64,000 nucleotides of DNA from NCBI GenBank assembly GCA_009617715.1, contig VTFK01000027.1, forward strand, positions 434,001 to 498,000. Reading direction: 5' to 3'. The notes beneath the pieces are model-generated. The model was not told the origin of the DNA and did not search any database. It saw only the letters and a program-made list of their open reading frames with translations. This document shows positions 23,391 through 36,020 of this stretch, one piece after another; position 1 is the first letter of the stretch; every line of letters starts with the position of its first letter. The position numbers and the translations under genes are program-made. This DNA comes from Plectrocnemia conspersa. Its lineage: Eukaryota > Arthropoda > Insecta > Trichoptera > Polycentropodidae.

Positions 23391-24950
23391 ATTAGTATAT
23401 TTTTTATATTTAATTAAATGATTAAATTTTCAAGAAAATAACTAAAAACGTATATTATATTTTTATTATTAAATTTCTTGAATCGTTTATTATTTTCGCA
23501 CAAATTATATGGATTGAACTAATATTTTTTAAAATGTTCATTTAATGTTTTAAAGTGTCATGTTAACACTGTGCTCATCGCTACTCTAAAATCTTTTGAA
23601 GCGTAAAAATTTTGACAATACAAACATAAAAGCTTCCACGCAAGATATTTTTATTTCTAATCATAGTGATAGTTTTATGGACGCGTTCAGATGTAACTTA
23701 ATATAAGAACAGAAAATCAATCATTAGTAGCACTAAACATGTGTTACATGAAATATTTTATCTAAACAACCATTTTAAAATATCATTTACACATTTAGAA
23801 AATATCAAATATACAAAATGTGAAATTGCACATTATAACATCAACAAAGCACCAAACGTATCGCATTACAGCAAATTTACGTTGAAAGCCCACAAATGTT
23901 TGATTAGCAAATTCGATGCAATATTATGATATTGGATGTTTTGTATGCACATATAGTAATACGAGACAATAACAGAGAGTTTACAGTCGGCACAACCCTG
24001 AGCACTATTGTTTCACTTGACGCCAATTCGTAAATGGAATAGTGCCAAAAAGGTTTCGATGCAGTGTATAAACTTTACTATTTTTACTGTTTTATTTTTA
24101 CCGATGCACAAATGGAACTTTTCCAATTTTTTTAAATCGAAGCTTCAATTAAAAAGTTTAATTCTGACGACGTACTATAAACAAGCGACAATTCGTTTTG
24201 CAAAGAGCTTCTGTCGAACATAGTAGGTATACGTATGTATAAGTTATTTTTTGTTTTATACAAAAGAGATTTATCTGTGAAATAATATAACGACAGCTTC
24301 CCAAATGGATTTGGATGGATGCCATCAATCTGACAAGACTCATTTGACAGCGGCCAAAGGCGTTAGATGGAAATACGACCCTGTTTTACTTTATACGTAC
24401 AATATCGAGAGGCAAAAAAGGCCACAAATATTTTATGAAAGTTCAAAGAGCTACTGTCAGATGTGAAAATTGCAAAAAATATATCAATGTTAATTAATAA
24501 TATACTCAGCTAAAATAGACGTATTTTATGAGGCTAACGTTTTCTTATTCACACCGAAAATATTAATTGGCATTTTGTTCTTTAATTGTTAGATTTTTAA
24601 GTCTTTAAAAGGCTATAAAATGTACGTGAACAAAGTGCATTTATGTCGTTTTTTACTTTATGAACTCGCTAGAGTAAATATAATAAACAGTACAGATTTT
24701 TATTAATCATTCTGACCTTATACAACAAAATTTCGTTTTATGTATTGTACATCTTTTTTTCAATAGGAATAATTTATTTTAAAGGTTTATAATGAAAAGA
24801 TGTAATTGAAGTTGTAATTGATTAATAATATGCTATATGCATATGTGTTGGTTAAATAACACGTATAAGTTCATTTTTAATATGCAAGAAAAGTTTAATA
24901 ACTAAAATACATTAAATATTTCAAAGCTTTTCTCTCATTAGAGTGTTGAA
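23391..24950. other. Mixed AT-rich stretch
   Basis: AT-rich with somewhat more complex patches near 23570-23720, 23990-24220 and 24290-24480. The open frames there (23741-23929, 24008-24223, 24158-24343) carry no motif I recognise. Confidence 0.45.
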
Positions 24951-25320
24951 TCTGTTATTACCAACGAATGCACTGATTAGTCTTCGTGGATGTTGGAAGA
25001 GGGGAACATCCTTCCAGGGCGGAAGTAATTTCGAGCGCGAGAATGGTAACCACGGAAGCGTAAAATGTGACTTTGCAACCCAAAGATGAGGATCTAATCG
25101 ACACTAAAAGCTTGCCCGTGTATGTACATATGTGTATGTGAACACGAGAGGCGAAGAACAGTTTGTCGACCCGCCAAAGCTTCTCAAACAACTTGCGTGA
25201 TTTACGGTCATACACAGGTGATAACGTGTCGATCCATTAACGTCGGTGGAGTTGACTATGATGCTTGATAAACGACGTTAACTGACTCGATGGCACTTCG
25301 AGATATTATTGGACTATACC
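24950..25320. other. GC-richer island
   Basis: Balanced composition with the word AACGTCG and several palindromic hexamers. The 85-codon minus frame at 24958-25215 has no recognisable domain and is probably incidental. Confidence 0.4.
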
Positions 25321-25517
25321 ATTGGAAGTAACACTGCAGATTAATTATTATTATTATTTTGGTTAGATGCAGATTTCTGAGATAATATTATACAAAAACT
25401 ATACAAGATTAGTCACTATTACGATTTTGTCATACCACAAGTATTGCAATGACGAGTAATAGTCTTAAAAGAATAGAATATCGACGTTAATTCTGGCAGA
25501 AATTTATTACAGGGTTT

Positions 25518-25615
25518 TTAGATATTAAATTCTATATGGTTTGCGATATGGTTTGTGCACATGTCCTTTACCCTTTGAGGAATATCGGCGTACATGTACG
25601 GCGGTTGATCTTTCA
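25518..25615 (-). CDS. Candidate terminal coding exon, unknown protein
   Basis: On the minus strand an acceptor-like TTTAAAACAG lies just before 25615. The following frame reads KDQPPYMYADIPQRVKDMCT then NHIANHIEFNI and stops at 25518. The stretch is clearly GC-richer than both flanks and uses mixed codons, unlike the AT-driven frames around it. I recognise no domain. No partner exon was found and the polypyrimidine tract is weak, so this may be a conserved noncoding patch. Confidence 0.25.
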
Positions 25616-25699
25616 CTGTTTTAAAGTACCCCAGATATTTTATATTAATTTCATAAAAGATATTCAAAGCCTGTGTTTTAATATAAAAAATACACAAAA

Positions 25700-26720
25700 G
25701 CCGAATAATATATATTAAATATATTAAATAAATAACCAAAATGGAACAATACAAGTAATAAAATAAATTATTAAAACATACTAATAACAAATAGAAGTAA
25801 AATAAATCAAAGCAACAAAAAAAATAGAATCACTGACTTTTTATTATTTACTATATATGCAATATTAAATAATAATAAACAAATAACAATATAAATAATT
25901 ATGGAAATATACGTAAAATTAAACTCACTCCTAGGTGTATACTAACAAATTAACAAATGTTCATAAATAAACACACAACTCACAACTCAAAGGGTTAACT
26001 GTTAAACCATAGATTAAATAAGTTAGTTGTAGTCGATTTACATTTAGTGGTATGAAACTCTTATATAAAATAACGTGAAATATAATCAGAAAATTGTTAT
26101 TAAATTGTATTCAATCTCGATTTTATATAAACTTATTTTTTAACCCTTTCTATTACACAGCAAATTAAATAAATTATGAGATAATCATTTCACGGCAAAC
26201 TTTCATAATTAATGAAGGTTACGCGGAAAAACCTTTGCGTACTTGAATACTGAACAAACAGCGGTCTAAAGATTAAACCGTTAGTTTAACATGCAAAATA
26301 GTTTATTTTCAAACGGATACGCACGTAAACAAAAGGAACCGAGTAGCAAACAAAACAAAACACAAAATTAATTACTCTATATATTTGTTTACAGTACCGT
26401 GATATTGGAAATATTATGATATGTGCCAACACACCGCCTACTATCATAATTAAAATATTGTTTATTTAAAAGTACATACATAAATGTTTATATTATTGCT
26501 TATTAAAATTTAGAGTTACTTAATTACATATTTTTATTACACGTAATTGCAGTATTTCATTAACGGTCTAATTTAATTAGCAAAACATAATATTTAACCG
26601 TTTATTTTATCCACAAAAAATGGTGATTAATGACCGGTTTGCGTTTAATTTAAGCACAAAACCCACAAATCGTATTACGGTTGTAATGTCACACAATAAT
26701 TCATTGTATTAAAGCAAACG
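25700..26720. other. AT-rich stretch, nothing recognised
   Basis: AT-rich DNA with A-rich runs. A slightly more complex patch at 26160-26290 contains no gene that I can see. Confidence 0.5.
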
Positions 26721-26724
26721 CATT

Positions 26725-26965
26725 ATTTATATACTAATCACGCTTCGGTTGAGCTTGATAACCGATAAACCTACCAAATAAAGTCGGATAGCTGCGAACA
26801 TTAACACTCTATTTCCGATAAAATCGAAGAAAGAGAGAAGTTTCGTTTGTGGGGAAAGGGGCGGTTTTGAGGCTTTGCCGGTGAAATTTCCTTAATGACC
26901 AAAAACGCCATTTAATGGAAAATGAATGAATATTCCCGAAAAGGAAATACAATTTCCCCAAAATA
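26725..26965. other. GC-richer island
   Basis: Short balanced segment including GGGGAAAGGGGCGG near 26853. The minus frame 26809-27000 is not recognisable as protein. Possible regulatory module. Confidence 0.3.
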
Positions 26966-27264
26966 AATAAATATGATACGGAAAAAAGTAATATTTTCAT
27001 TCAAAAAATGTGTTATATTATATGTAGTCGTGCGTTAAAACTTGGGTTATTAAAGCTTATTTATTAAGATAATAAAAAAACGAATCGTTAAAATGAGATA
27101 TAAATTCGCGCTGTAAAGCTGGTTCTATAGATTTAAAATTTATTTGCATTTTCTTTTCTGATTTAAATATAAGATGTGCTTCACAATCTGGCAGGTCAGA
27201 AATATAATAGACAAACACATTTAGATGTAAAGACAGCGAAAAAGCGTATTGTTCGGAGTTAAAT

Positions 27265-27600
27265 ATGAACCGAGACGAGCTGAAGTTTTTGACAGGCGGA
27301 AAACAAACAAAAAAAACGGTACTTATTTGTGGAAGCTATAGTAAATATTCATGCGTAAATATTAATAATTCACCGACACAACCGATCAATAAATCAAAAT
27401 CGGTCTTATCGTTGGAGAAACGCAGACATTATAATATAACGAAAACTTTGGACCAAAGAAGACTTTGTTTAACGCCAGATGCGGCAAAGGTCACAAAAGG
27501 GGTTTTGTGCGAATTGGGTTTTTGTGCGTCTACTGGATTGAATGAGACGCAATGGAAATTTAGAGAAATTCTTATCGCAAGGAGCAGATGTCATCAATAA
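27265..27600 (+). CDS. 111-codon open frame, unrecognised
   Basis: Starts MNRDELKFLTGGKQTKKTVL and ends ARSRCHQ. It is basic and cysteine-containing, with no signal peptide, membrane segment or domain that I can identify. It sits in a GC-richer patch, where long frames arise by chance more easily, and has no neighbour that suggests a role. A real exon or small gene is possible but not supported beyond openness. Confidence 0.2.
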   Translation: MNRDELKFLTGGKQTKKTVLICGSYSKYSCVNINNSPTQPINKSKSVLSLEKRRHYNITKTLDQRRLCLTPDAAKVTKGVLCELGFCASTGLNETQWKFREILIARSRCHQ

Positions 27601-28660
27601 CATTGATGGATTGAACGTAACGCTTATAATTTGTATTTTTTAAAAAAGCCAACAGTGCAGAACCTAAATTTAATAATATACTAAACTAATATAATTTTAA
27701 TATTATGATAATTTTTTTTTTATAAATACTTTAGTATTTTATTAAAATGCAATCTGTTAAATTGGACAAAAAGCAATTATTAAAATAAATATTGCTGACC
27801 TTTTCTTAACTACTATGCACGGTTGAAAAGGAAAAAAAAAAAAAAATTACACGTAGAAAGTCTCCCATTGAAGACTTCTTTTAAATAATAAAATAAAATT
27901 TTGTTAAATCAACTTAAAGTATAGTATTATCTCTATCCTATATTATTATAGGTTAGATGCTAGTATTTTTGTTAGTGGTCATGATATTGCTTATTTTAAT
28001 TAAACCTATTTGTTAGTTTTAAAATATTTACACGCTCAAGTCTACGTTTAGGTATAACAATATATTTTATCAGATTACCTGTTATTATGTTGGGGTGAGA
28101 TTTTAATCTGATCAAATATTCATATTTCTTTCACACTTCATTGGTATTTTTTAAATATTACATTTTTTATTTTAAACAGCTCAACGTTAACGCAAACGTT
28201 ATGTATACATATTTTATGTGTAAGTTAACATTATTATATATTGTTATATAAAACCTAACAGTAAAAATTCTTTAATATATGTATTATAAATATCATATAC
28301 ATACATACATATGTATATGGTAAAATTTCTCTGCGTAGACAATCAATGATTGACATACATTACATTAAATTGAATTGCGCATGTTTTAAATTATAATTTT
28401 TGTAAATGTGTCACTGAAACACAATTTAGGTTGAACGGGAAATTAATACTAAATTGCTGTTAATTATTTACCGTGCTTCTATTTTAATATATACTACAAT
28501 GCAATTAAAATCATATATTTTTACAAAACCTATTTACGCATATTCTAAAATTTACTGAATATGTTTATAAAGGTATTAACTTTCTAGGAAATTACTTCAA
28601 AGTAAATATACATATTTTCCCAAGCTAATCATTAACAAACCTTATGTTCTTCCGATTTAT
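27601..28660. other. AT-rich stretch with poly-A
   Basis: AT-rich, with a 15-base poly-A run at 27832-27846. No element remains next to it to explain it as a retrotransposon tail. Confidence 0.5.
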
Positions 28661-29340
28661 TTAGATCTATGTGGTCACACAATGGACAAGGAGGAAAGCA
28701 GTCTTAGTATTTCGATAGAGAGTAACCGGAAAGGGGACGCTCCCAAATTCACTCAAGTTAATTGATCAGACAAGGGTTTCAATTGAGAGCAGCAAAGTCG
28801 GAACAAGATCGAATCACCGTAAAATGAGTCATTTTCCGAAACCCGTCCAAGTGACACGCGGAACGGCTTTTCCTCCTGAATGGACCCGCAAACACTCTGA
28901 AGCACTTATTATTCGGTGGAGCGGTATCGAGCGTTTCTCAAATGAATGACTCGTAAACATATTTCCAGTGGGTCTCGTTGAGGTAAATTTGTTTACGGTA
29001 AACACGTGCGCCGCAAACGAAAGGAGTACGAGTAAGCGAAACGCATTGCGAATGGTAAACTCGGATGCAAAACGACATAGGCGGATTCGCCATAGCAATT
29101 TATTGTGTTTGACTGCTGTTGCGAAACGTATAAATCATCGGACCGCTAAAGGAATGCCTGTCTGTCTCTACTGGAAAATTTAGCAATTCGTTAAAGCGTT
29201 TGTGGTCCAAAGGTCGAGATTGGAAATATGCAACTGTGGTCAAAAAGCCAATAGTTCAATTGTTGTGTTTAACTATTGAGGCATTAGGATTGAAAGGTGA
29301 GTCTATGACTCGTATAATTTATCGTTTTTAAACTTTTCCA
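28661..29340. other. GC-richer island, long overlapping open frames
   Basis: One of the longest islands. Frames overlap on both strands (28829-29098 minus, 28968-29183 plus), and a third plus frame is open from about 29131 to 29329, crossing a donor-like AAAG|GTGAGT at 29297. None matches a family I know. Overlapping openness in several frames argues for low stop density in non-coding, possibly constrained DNA. Confidence 0.4.
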
Positions 29341-30290
29341 TGCTACGGCCTTTGAAATTTGGAAAAGCCACGGTTGAAAATGTTTAATTGCTTTAATTAT
29401 TCATACATTTACATTTTTATTAAAAACATTTATGTACTTGCCTATAAAATAATAATTACTACAATAAATTACAAAAATAATTATTTTTATTATATTTATA
29501 TATAATATTTTTGTGGTCTTTCCATTCGTAATTCTGCTTTAAAAATACTTCATTCATTACTTTCTACTTTATTTATTTGTTTGGTCATAAACCTATATTT
29601 CGGGTTTTGAAACCGAAGGGGTAGACTTTTCAGTCAAAAGAAACAGCTGACAACAGTTATTTTAAATGCATATATGAATTACTACATATGTATGTATGTA
29701 GAAATGTAGATGCCGATATCAGATTTTAGAAGTCTTTGCTGGAGTGTCGAGTTAAATTATTGTCGGCTGTGATCTGCTGATATGTCTCGTGCTGTGATTG
29801 TCTATCAGACGCCAGAATTTATATATATTATTAGCAACCAGTTTCCGAAAAAAGTAACAACAATATAAAAAAACACACCAAAAAACATTTACACAATTTG
29901 GCTCAATTGTTCTAATTAAATTTGTGATAAAGAAACTAGTTTTAAAAATACTAGTTGAACCAAGTGATAATTGTGTTTTAAAATCAATTCCATATAGCTC
30001 TAGGAATTTCAACTTCAAGGAACTTAATTTGATTCAAAGAAAGGCAGGAAAATTTAAACTATTTTTAAACTTTTGATTAATAGCCTAATCATACAGTTTA
30101 TATTGATAGATAAACGAATTACGAATAATACTAAGTGTGTGGATTTAGCAGCGTTTATATTCAAAATCATGTACTTTTTAGTCTTGTCGTAAAATAAATA
30201 AATTCGTTTTTATTAAATTTCACTAGATTGATTACAAATAATATAAAGTATACATTTACTTATACAGCAAGATTTCGAATCAATGCGGTT
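29341..30290. other. AT-rich stretch, nothing recognised
   Basis: AT-rich, with a more complex patch at 29550-29830. The minus frame at 29752-30018 is unrecognised. Confidence 0.45.
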
Positions 30291-30329
30291 TTAAAATCAA
30301 TTTTATTATTCACTTTCTATTGTTAAAGA

Positions 30330-30650
30330 ATTAAAAGCTATACGTGCTTTGACTAATTTGCTCGTGTTCAGCATTAAGCCGCTTGATTATATCGAGGTCA
30401 AGGACGTGATTCACGCACGGATTAAACTCTTTTCGTACACTTTTCTGAGTGGCGCATTCATAAGTAAGCGGACTATTGTTCGGTGTGTAAGTCTAGCGAA
30501 TTTGCCAGATGGCGAATGCGCAAACGAGATTTTTTTTTATTAGATGTGCGAGTTTTGCGAATAATACACTGAGCAACGCATGCGCAAATAATCAATGTTA
30601 TTCGGTGTGATTAGGGTAGCAAGATGTCCGGACGAGAATTAAGCCTAGAT
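30330..30650. other. GC-richer island
   Basis: Balanced composition, CpG-containing. The 64-codon plus frame at 30349-30543 has no recognisable domain. Lies directly beside the mariner fragment, whose terminal motif begins at 30697. Confidence 0.3.
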
Positions 30651-30694
30651 TTAGAATTTAGCCAGCCTTTCTAAATCAGAAATTTTGATTTAAA

Positions 30695-30913
30695 TACGAG
30701 GTGTGATAAAAAAAATACAGTGAATAATTGTATTACGTACAAAATAATAAGCTAGATCAAATTTGAATTTTTCTCATTCAAAGTAGTCTTAGCACATATC
30801 TCATGATTGGAAGCATTTTTGGAAGGCTTCTTTCGGAAGGGCCTTCAGTTGCTTTGTCATGGCCCTCTCAATGTTGGGAATGGTAGCAAATCGTTTTTCT
30901 TTTAGCACGGTTT
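30695..30913 (-). pseudogene. mariner transposase C-terminus and terminal repeat
   Basis: On the minus strand the frame reads KTVLKEKRFATIPNIERAMT then KQLKALPKEAFQKCFQS*DM and later DYFE. This is the C-terminal signature of a mariner branch with the pattern RF-x-x-I...L..IPKE.F..CF..W...C....G.YFEG. The frame ends FITPRI* within the element's terminal repeat CGAGGTGTGATAAAAAAAAT, which starts at 30697 beside a TA target (30695-30696). The other end and the catalytic domain are missing. It is a different mariner subtype from the piece near 20.2 kb. Confidence 0.85.
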
Positions 30914-31180
30914 TTGATGACAGAGTTGCAATGTACATTTATGTATGCAAAGAACTTGAATTAAATATCTGCTCTATTTTTATTAGAAATAATTACATAA
31001 AAAAGACTTTTAGATTTATTACTAATAAAAAATATTCGATTATAAGCTTCTATACTCCTGATGAAACACAAGCAACGGAAAACTACTATACTGAATTACC
31101 TCTTACATAAAACTCATTCGAGTCATCACTCTCTCATATTATATATAGAAGATAATCTCCTGTTTATCGAATGGAAATAA
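30914..31180. other. AT-rich stretch
   Basis: The plus frame 30859-31110 begins inside the mariner relic on its opposite strand and continues into AT-rich DNA, so it is not a gene. Confidence 0.5.
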
Positions 31181-32020
31181 ATGTTCATTGAGTGCTAGTT
31201 ATTTATTGAATAATTCTCCAAATTGAGTAAGCGTTTTCGGTTCGTCTCGGTGAATTTCTCGTTAATATCATCAATGGGTATTGTGACTTAACTATTGATC
31301 AAATGGACCGAGAGAGCAGAGTGCGATTTGATAGACGAAAGAATCTCTTCTAAATGAAAAAACCGGTTCAAGCGAGAGTGCCGAAATTCTTTACAATTTC
31401 ACGCAAAATTGCGCTACAGAATACGGAATGAAAGCAAAAAAATAATTTCGATTTTTATTAAAATATTTGCGTACTACAAAGCGCAAGCTTTTCGTTTTTT
31501 ATTTCCAACGAGCATATTCAGATTTGAGCAAAATTGAATTATTATTTTTAACCCTACAAAAAAATGGTTTATTCATTCATTATGCATTCGTTTAAAAATA
31601 ACTATTTTTATTAAATTTCTACTACTGTAACATTTCCAAAACATATTTTAATTATTATAGTGTGAAATATAGGCATGTACGTATAAAATGTTACATGTGT
31701 GTGTTCTCAGGAAGAAAAATGGTATAAGTTTGCGAATTTGGACGAACCGCACAAAATTGATAGTTGGCAATCAATCATTGACCGGAGCGAAATTGGACTC
31801 GAAATGAAATTGCAATTTTTTAAAGAAATTCTTAAGCAAATTCGCAAGCATTTAGTTTGACGGAATCGTTACGTTCAATTTTCGCGTAACAAGATGATAT
31901 AACGTTACGACACCGTAACACGTACGGAATGCGAACTTATTGTAATCGCTCCATTGCGTTGTGCGTAAAAGCGAACGAAATTCGATCTGATCGTATTCCA
32001 CAACATTCATCATGCCAACA
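31181..32020. other. GC-richer region
   Basis: Two balanced patches (31190-31400 and 31700-32020) around AT-rich sequence. The second contains a candidate exon described separately. Confidence 0.35.
31712..31860 (+). CDS. Candidate terminal coding exon, unknown protein
   Basis: After an acceptor-like TGTGTTCTCAG a frame of about 49 codons opens: EEKWYKFANLDEPHKIDSWQ, SIIDRSEIGLEMKLQFFKEI, LKQIRKHLV, then TGA. The composition is protein-like: charged, with an amphipathic helix at the end. I know no family that it matches. No partner exon was identified and the frame has no start codon before the upstream stop. Confidence 0.25.
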
Positions 32021-33170
32021 TTTTTTATCTCCTGTGCTGCATATGTATTTCACTATATGCGTAGATAAATTGGTGTAGTACAGAGTGGACCGTTAGACAT
32101 TAAAATATTGAAAATGAAAAGCTTTTACAGCTCAGGCAATGGTGCAGTATATAAATGCGCTCTTGTTGTGGTAAGAGAGGTTAAGTTCGGTATTGAAATT
32201 TAATTCTAAAATAATATGCGCTATTTAAAATGCGCTCATTACCATAAAACATACACAAGGATGCATTTATATAACGTCGAAATATTAATAAAATTTTAAA
32301 TGAAAATTACACATATTTTTCGATTTAATTTTTTTTCTTTGAATTGACAGTGATTATTGTCACTCATGCCGAAAAAAATAATAATTTACAAATTTACGTT
32401 TGCCGGTCGACGCTCGTTGGCTGTCGCTCTCCCATTACTTCGCCAAATCAAGTGCGTTTTCCGCCGCATTATTGTCAAAGAATCGCGTTGCTTCAATGTA
32501 GCAAAATTAAATCAGTATCCACAGTTAAGAATATTTATAAATAAAATTTAAATAAAAAATAAAACTAAGTGTAACACATTCTTAGCATAAATTACAGTTA
32601 ACTTGCTGGTTCTACGTATTCATTGCTTATAAATAGATGTTTATAAGCAATGCGAATTGTATGTTCATTTTGAAAAAACACACAGATTAACTAAGTTTAT
32701 ATTGTAATTTTGACGAAAATGTTAGTAATAACATCGTTCATATGTAGAGACTCCAATCCGAATATTCGAATACCGAATATTTTCGCCCTTATTCGCAAAT
32801 AATATTATACAGCCCATGCCCTACAGTTGTTGATTTACAAATATTTTTAATGACATACAACAGTTGTCAATTGTTTTAGGTTTCCAAATATATGCGTCAT
32901 TTTGTTATCACTAAAGTTACGGAGTAAAAAAAAGTTTTAAATATCTCGATTTTATATCTGCATAGTAACTACAACATGCTGTTTCTAAGTATACTAATTT
33001 ATTTTAACGATTATTCATGAAAGTTTTTAATGACTAGCTGTAAAATATCCTCATGAAGCATAAACAAACTAGCACATTCAACAGAATCTCATTAACCAAT
33101 TTCTCTATCACGATATTGCCATTTCAATTATAATAAAGTTTTAATTGAAAATGTTAAGTATCTAATTATA
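32021..33170. other. AT-rich stretch
   Basis: Mostly AT-rich. The overlapping plus frames at 32344-32551 sit in a small GC-richer patch (32395-32490) and are unrecognised. Confidence 0.45.
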
Positions 33171-34170
33171 TGAAGTTTATACAAAAGCCGTTAAAGAAAC
33201 CCTAAACCGCCTGTGACCACAAACACCCTTAGTTAATTGTAATCGTCGGCTGGTACTAAAATTAATTAGATTTATAGCACCAATAATGTACATTACACCC
33301 CTTGATCGCTTTCTCATTGACTGATTATTATTCTATATCAATTAAGAACTTCGTGAAAAGTTACACAGTTTGACTGAGGCGGATTAGATTAATTTTCCGT
33401 CAGATTTATTGCTATTTTACATTCGAAGTCGTGAAGTATGGGTGGAAAATTCGGGTCAGCGTTCGGAAATGGAGAAAATCCAAGATAAGGAATTTCCATT
33501 GTTCGCAATATTTTCCCGCAGAGAATACTGATTGGCGCGAAACGATTCTCATTCCGGTGCGCCATTTTTCAGATTGATATATTTTTAATACATTTCGGTT
33601 TAAGTACAGAGGAAAATAACCGTCGGGAAAAAATTGCCCTGAATAAATTGCGGAAGGTATACTTTTTCATTAAAGCGCACAATAAACATCCGTTGATACG
33701 GCCATTTTATGATTTGATACGTTTCCAACGTTTTAATTAGTCGTAATTATTCTACGGAACGATACGTTACAAACTTCCTACGGCAACTATAAGTTTGCAT
33801 TCAGCGAATAAATAAACAATGATAAAAATGTATGTTTAGCCAGAAGCCTTTTATATTTAATGGCAAAGTTCGCGGACGCGTTAAAAATACACTAAGATGT
33901 ATAATTTAATTCGTTTCAAAGGGAAAACTTACAGAATCGTCGAGCTAACTTTTCCGCAGACCTATCTAGGATGAGATACATACAACACTTCGTCTAACGA
34001 TATTCAAAAAGTTAAGCGATAACTTTGGCAGTGAAGACGATCTATTACTGTTCGGTAATTTTGTTCGATATTTTCTACCGTGCCGTTGCGGTAGACAAAT
34101 ATAAATTACTCCGCAACAAACTTTTAATCGATTTTGATAAAAAGTTAACCGTAAATATGAACACACAAAT
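33171..34170. other. GC-richer region with homeodomain-like cores
   Basis: Balanced stretches at 33180-33700 and 33930-34130. Words such as TTAATTG, TTAATTAG and CAATTAAG recur at 33230-33350. The minus frame 33966-34166 is unrecognised. Candidate regulatory modules. Confidence 0.35.
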
Positions 34171-35850
34171 GAACTAAAACGATAAAAATAAACACTGGAA
34201 TGCTTTTAATGTGCAATTTATAACCACTGGCTTGTTAGAAAATGTTGAAGAAAAAGTGAGTACGTCGCCAAAGACTCCATGGTATTCTGGTCATTAAAAA
34301 TAATTTAAAAAAAATGTAAATCAATACGTTGGAGGATAACACAAATGTAAATGATGTTGTATAACAGTAAACAACGTTTTACAGTGAGAGAGAAATTCGT
34401 TTCCCAAAACAAACAAGCAAAAGTTTGAATTCGATGAATATTCATAAAATAAATAATAAATGAATATATTCTATAGACAAAAAATAATAATAACGCGTAT
34501 AATTTAATATACTATATAAAACTGCTAAAAATAATTAAATTTATGTATACGTTTAATTAAAATACATGAGTCAGAAAACTACTAAAAATAACAGTTCAGA
34601 TTCGATTTAATAGTTAAAATATATTAGGAGTAAGTATTACTTTTCTTCTCGATTCTAAGACCAATCAAAATATATGTATATTATTTATGTAAGCATAAAC
34701 GTTTTGTATAAAACTTTAACCCAAAAATACTGTTCATCTAAAATCAGAATAGTTTGAAATTTGATTGAGTTTAAAAGTAAACTTTAATATCACGACAAAC
34801 GCAGTGTCAGAAACGTATGATTTCGTGCATTAAGAGAACATATCGAATGTTTTTACCTAAAGCAGTTACGTTGTAAAATAATAATAAAAAATGTAAATTA
34901 AATTGAATATTAGCAATCTAAGAAGAAATTTAAGGAAAATTTGTCACCCAAAGAAAGCAATATTTTTTTAAATTACAGGAATAAATTATATTAAATAAGC
35001 ATAATAATTGTAGAAATAATATTGTAATTAATTATATATTTCATAAAGGTTTAAAAAATTAACTAATAATAAATAAATAAAATAAAAAAAACAGTGCGTT
35101 TAAAGTAATAATATCATATTGCCTCACTTATTACTTAGCAATTTTCAGGCCTAACAGAATATCTCGTATATCATTGACGTAATGTTCTGGAGAAAAGCTT
35201 TAACCCAAAAAGTTATTTGAAAATAAGGCAACTTTTCAACTAACGAGTTTAAAAATAGGCCTTCACAAGAAAAGGGTAATCTAAAGGGGGTGAAAGGTTC
35301 GCAGCATAAGAAGATACCAGTTCGAATATTTCGTGCATTTTGCTAAAATATTTCATGTTTTTCGAACAGTGTGCCGTGACGTGAGGTGTGTTAAAAATAT
35401 TAAGATTTTCGCACTCTAATAAAAAAAAACTATTTTTAAATTTCACGTTACTAAAGTCTTAATAAACGTGACGAAATTTTTAATTTGTTATGCTTAAATA
35501 ATTAATTAAATATATAAACAAAATAAATTAAATTTAAGTAACAGTTCTTTACAAAATTTATAAAAATAATCACTCATTTACACCTTCAGCAATCAACTAA
35601 ATAAATAAATAAATAAAGTTAAATATGTCTTTATTAACGTGATTGTTAAATCTGTAGCAACCATCTTCACGTATTAAAATTGACGTATTGAAAAGAAAAA
35701 AATGTAGCAAAACGCGTTAAAAGCGCAATAAACCAAAATAATACTACTATTCGTTACCTTAAAAATATAAATTTTAAAATATAAATTTTTTTGTATTTCA
35801 TTAATAAATTCTATAGGTTGAATGCATGTTGATATCTACATGTTCAAACT
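34171..35850. other. AT-rich stretch, short AAAT repeat
   Basis: AT-rich. An (AAAT)n run lies near 35597-35617. The minus frame 35249-35446 has no known domain. Confidence 0.5.
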
Positions 35851-36020
35851 CTGAGGTTCGCGCAAATATTCTAATAAGAAGGACGACGGAAATAAATAAA
35901 CCAAATTACACCTCCATATATTCGTTTAATAATTAGCCATCGCTTTGAGAGTGCGCGGGCAAGGACACCTTTTTCTGTCAGACCATACGTAAATAAGCAC
36001 ATACATAGCGCATATTATTT
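35851..36020. other. Small GC-richer patch
   Basis: A short balanced stretch (for example GAGTGCGCGGGCAAGG near 35950). No frame or repeat. Confidence 0.25.
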
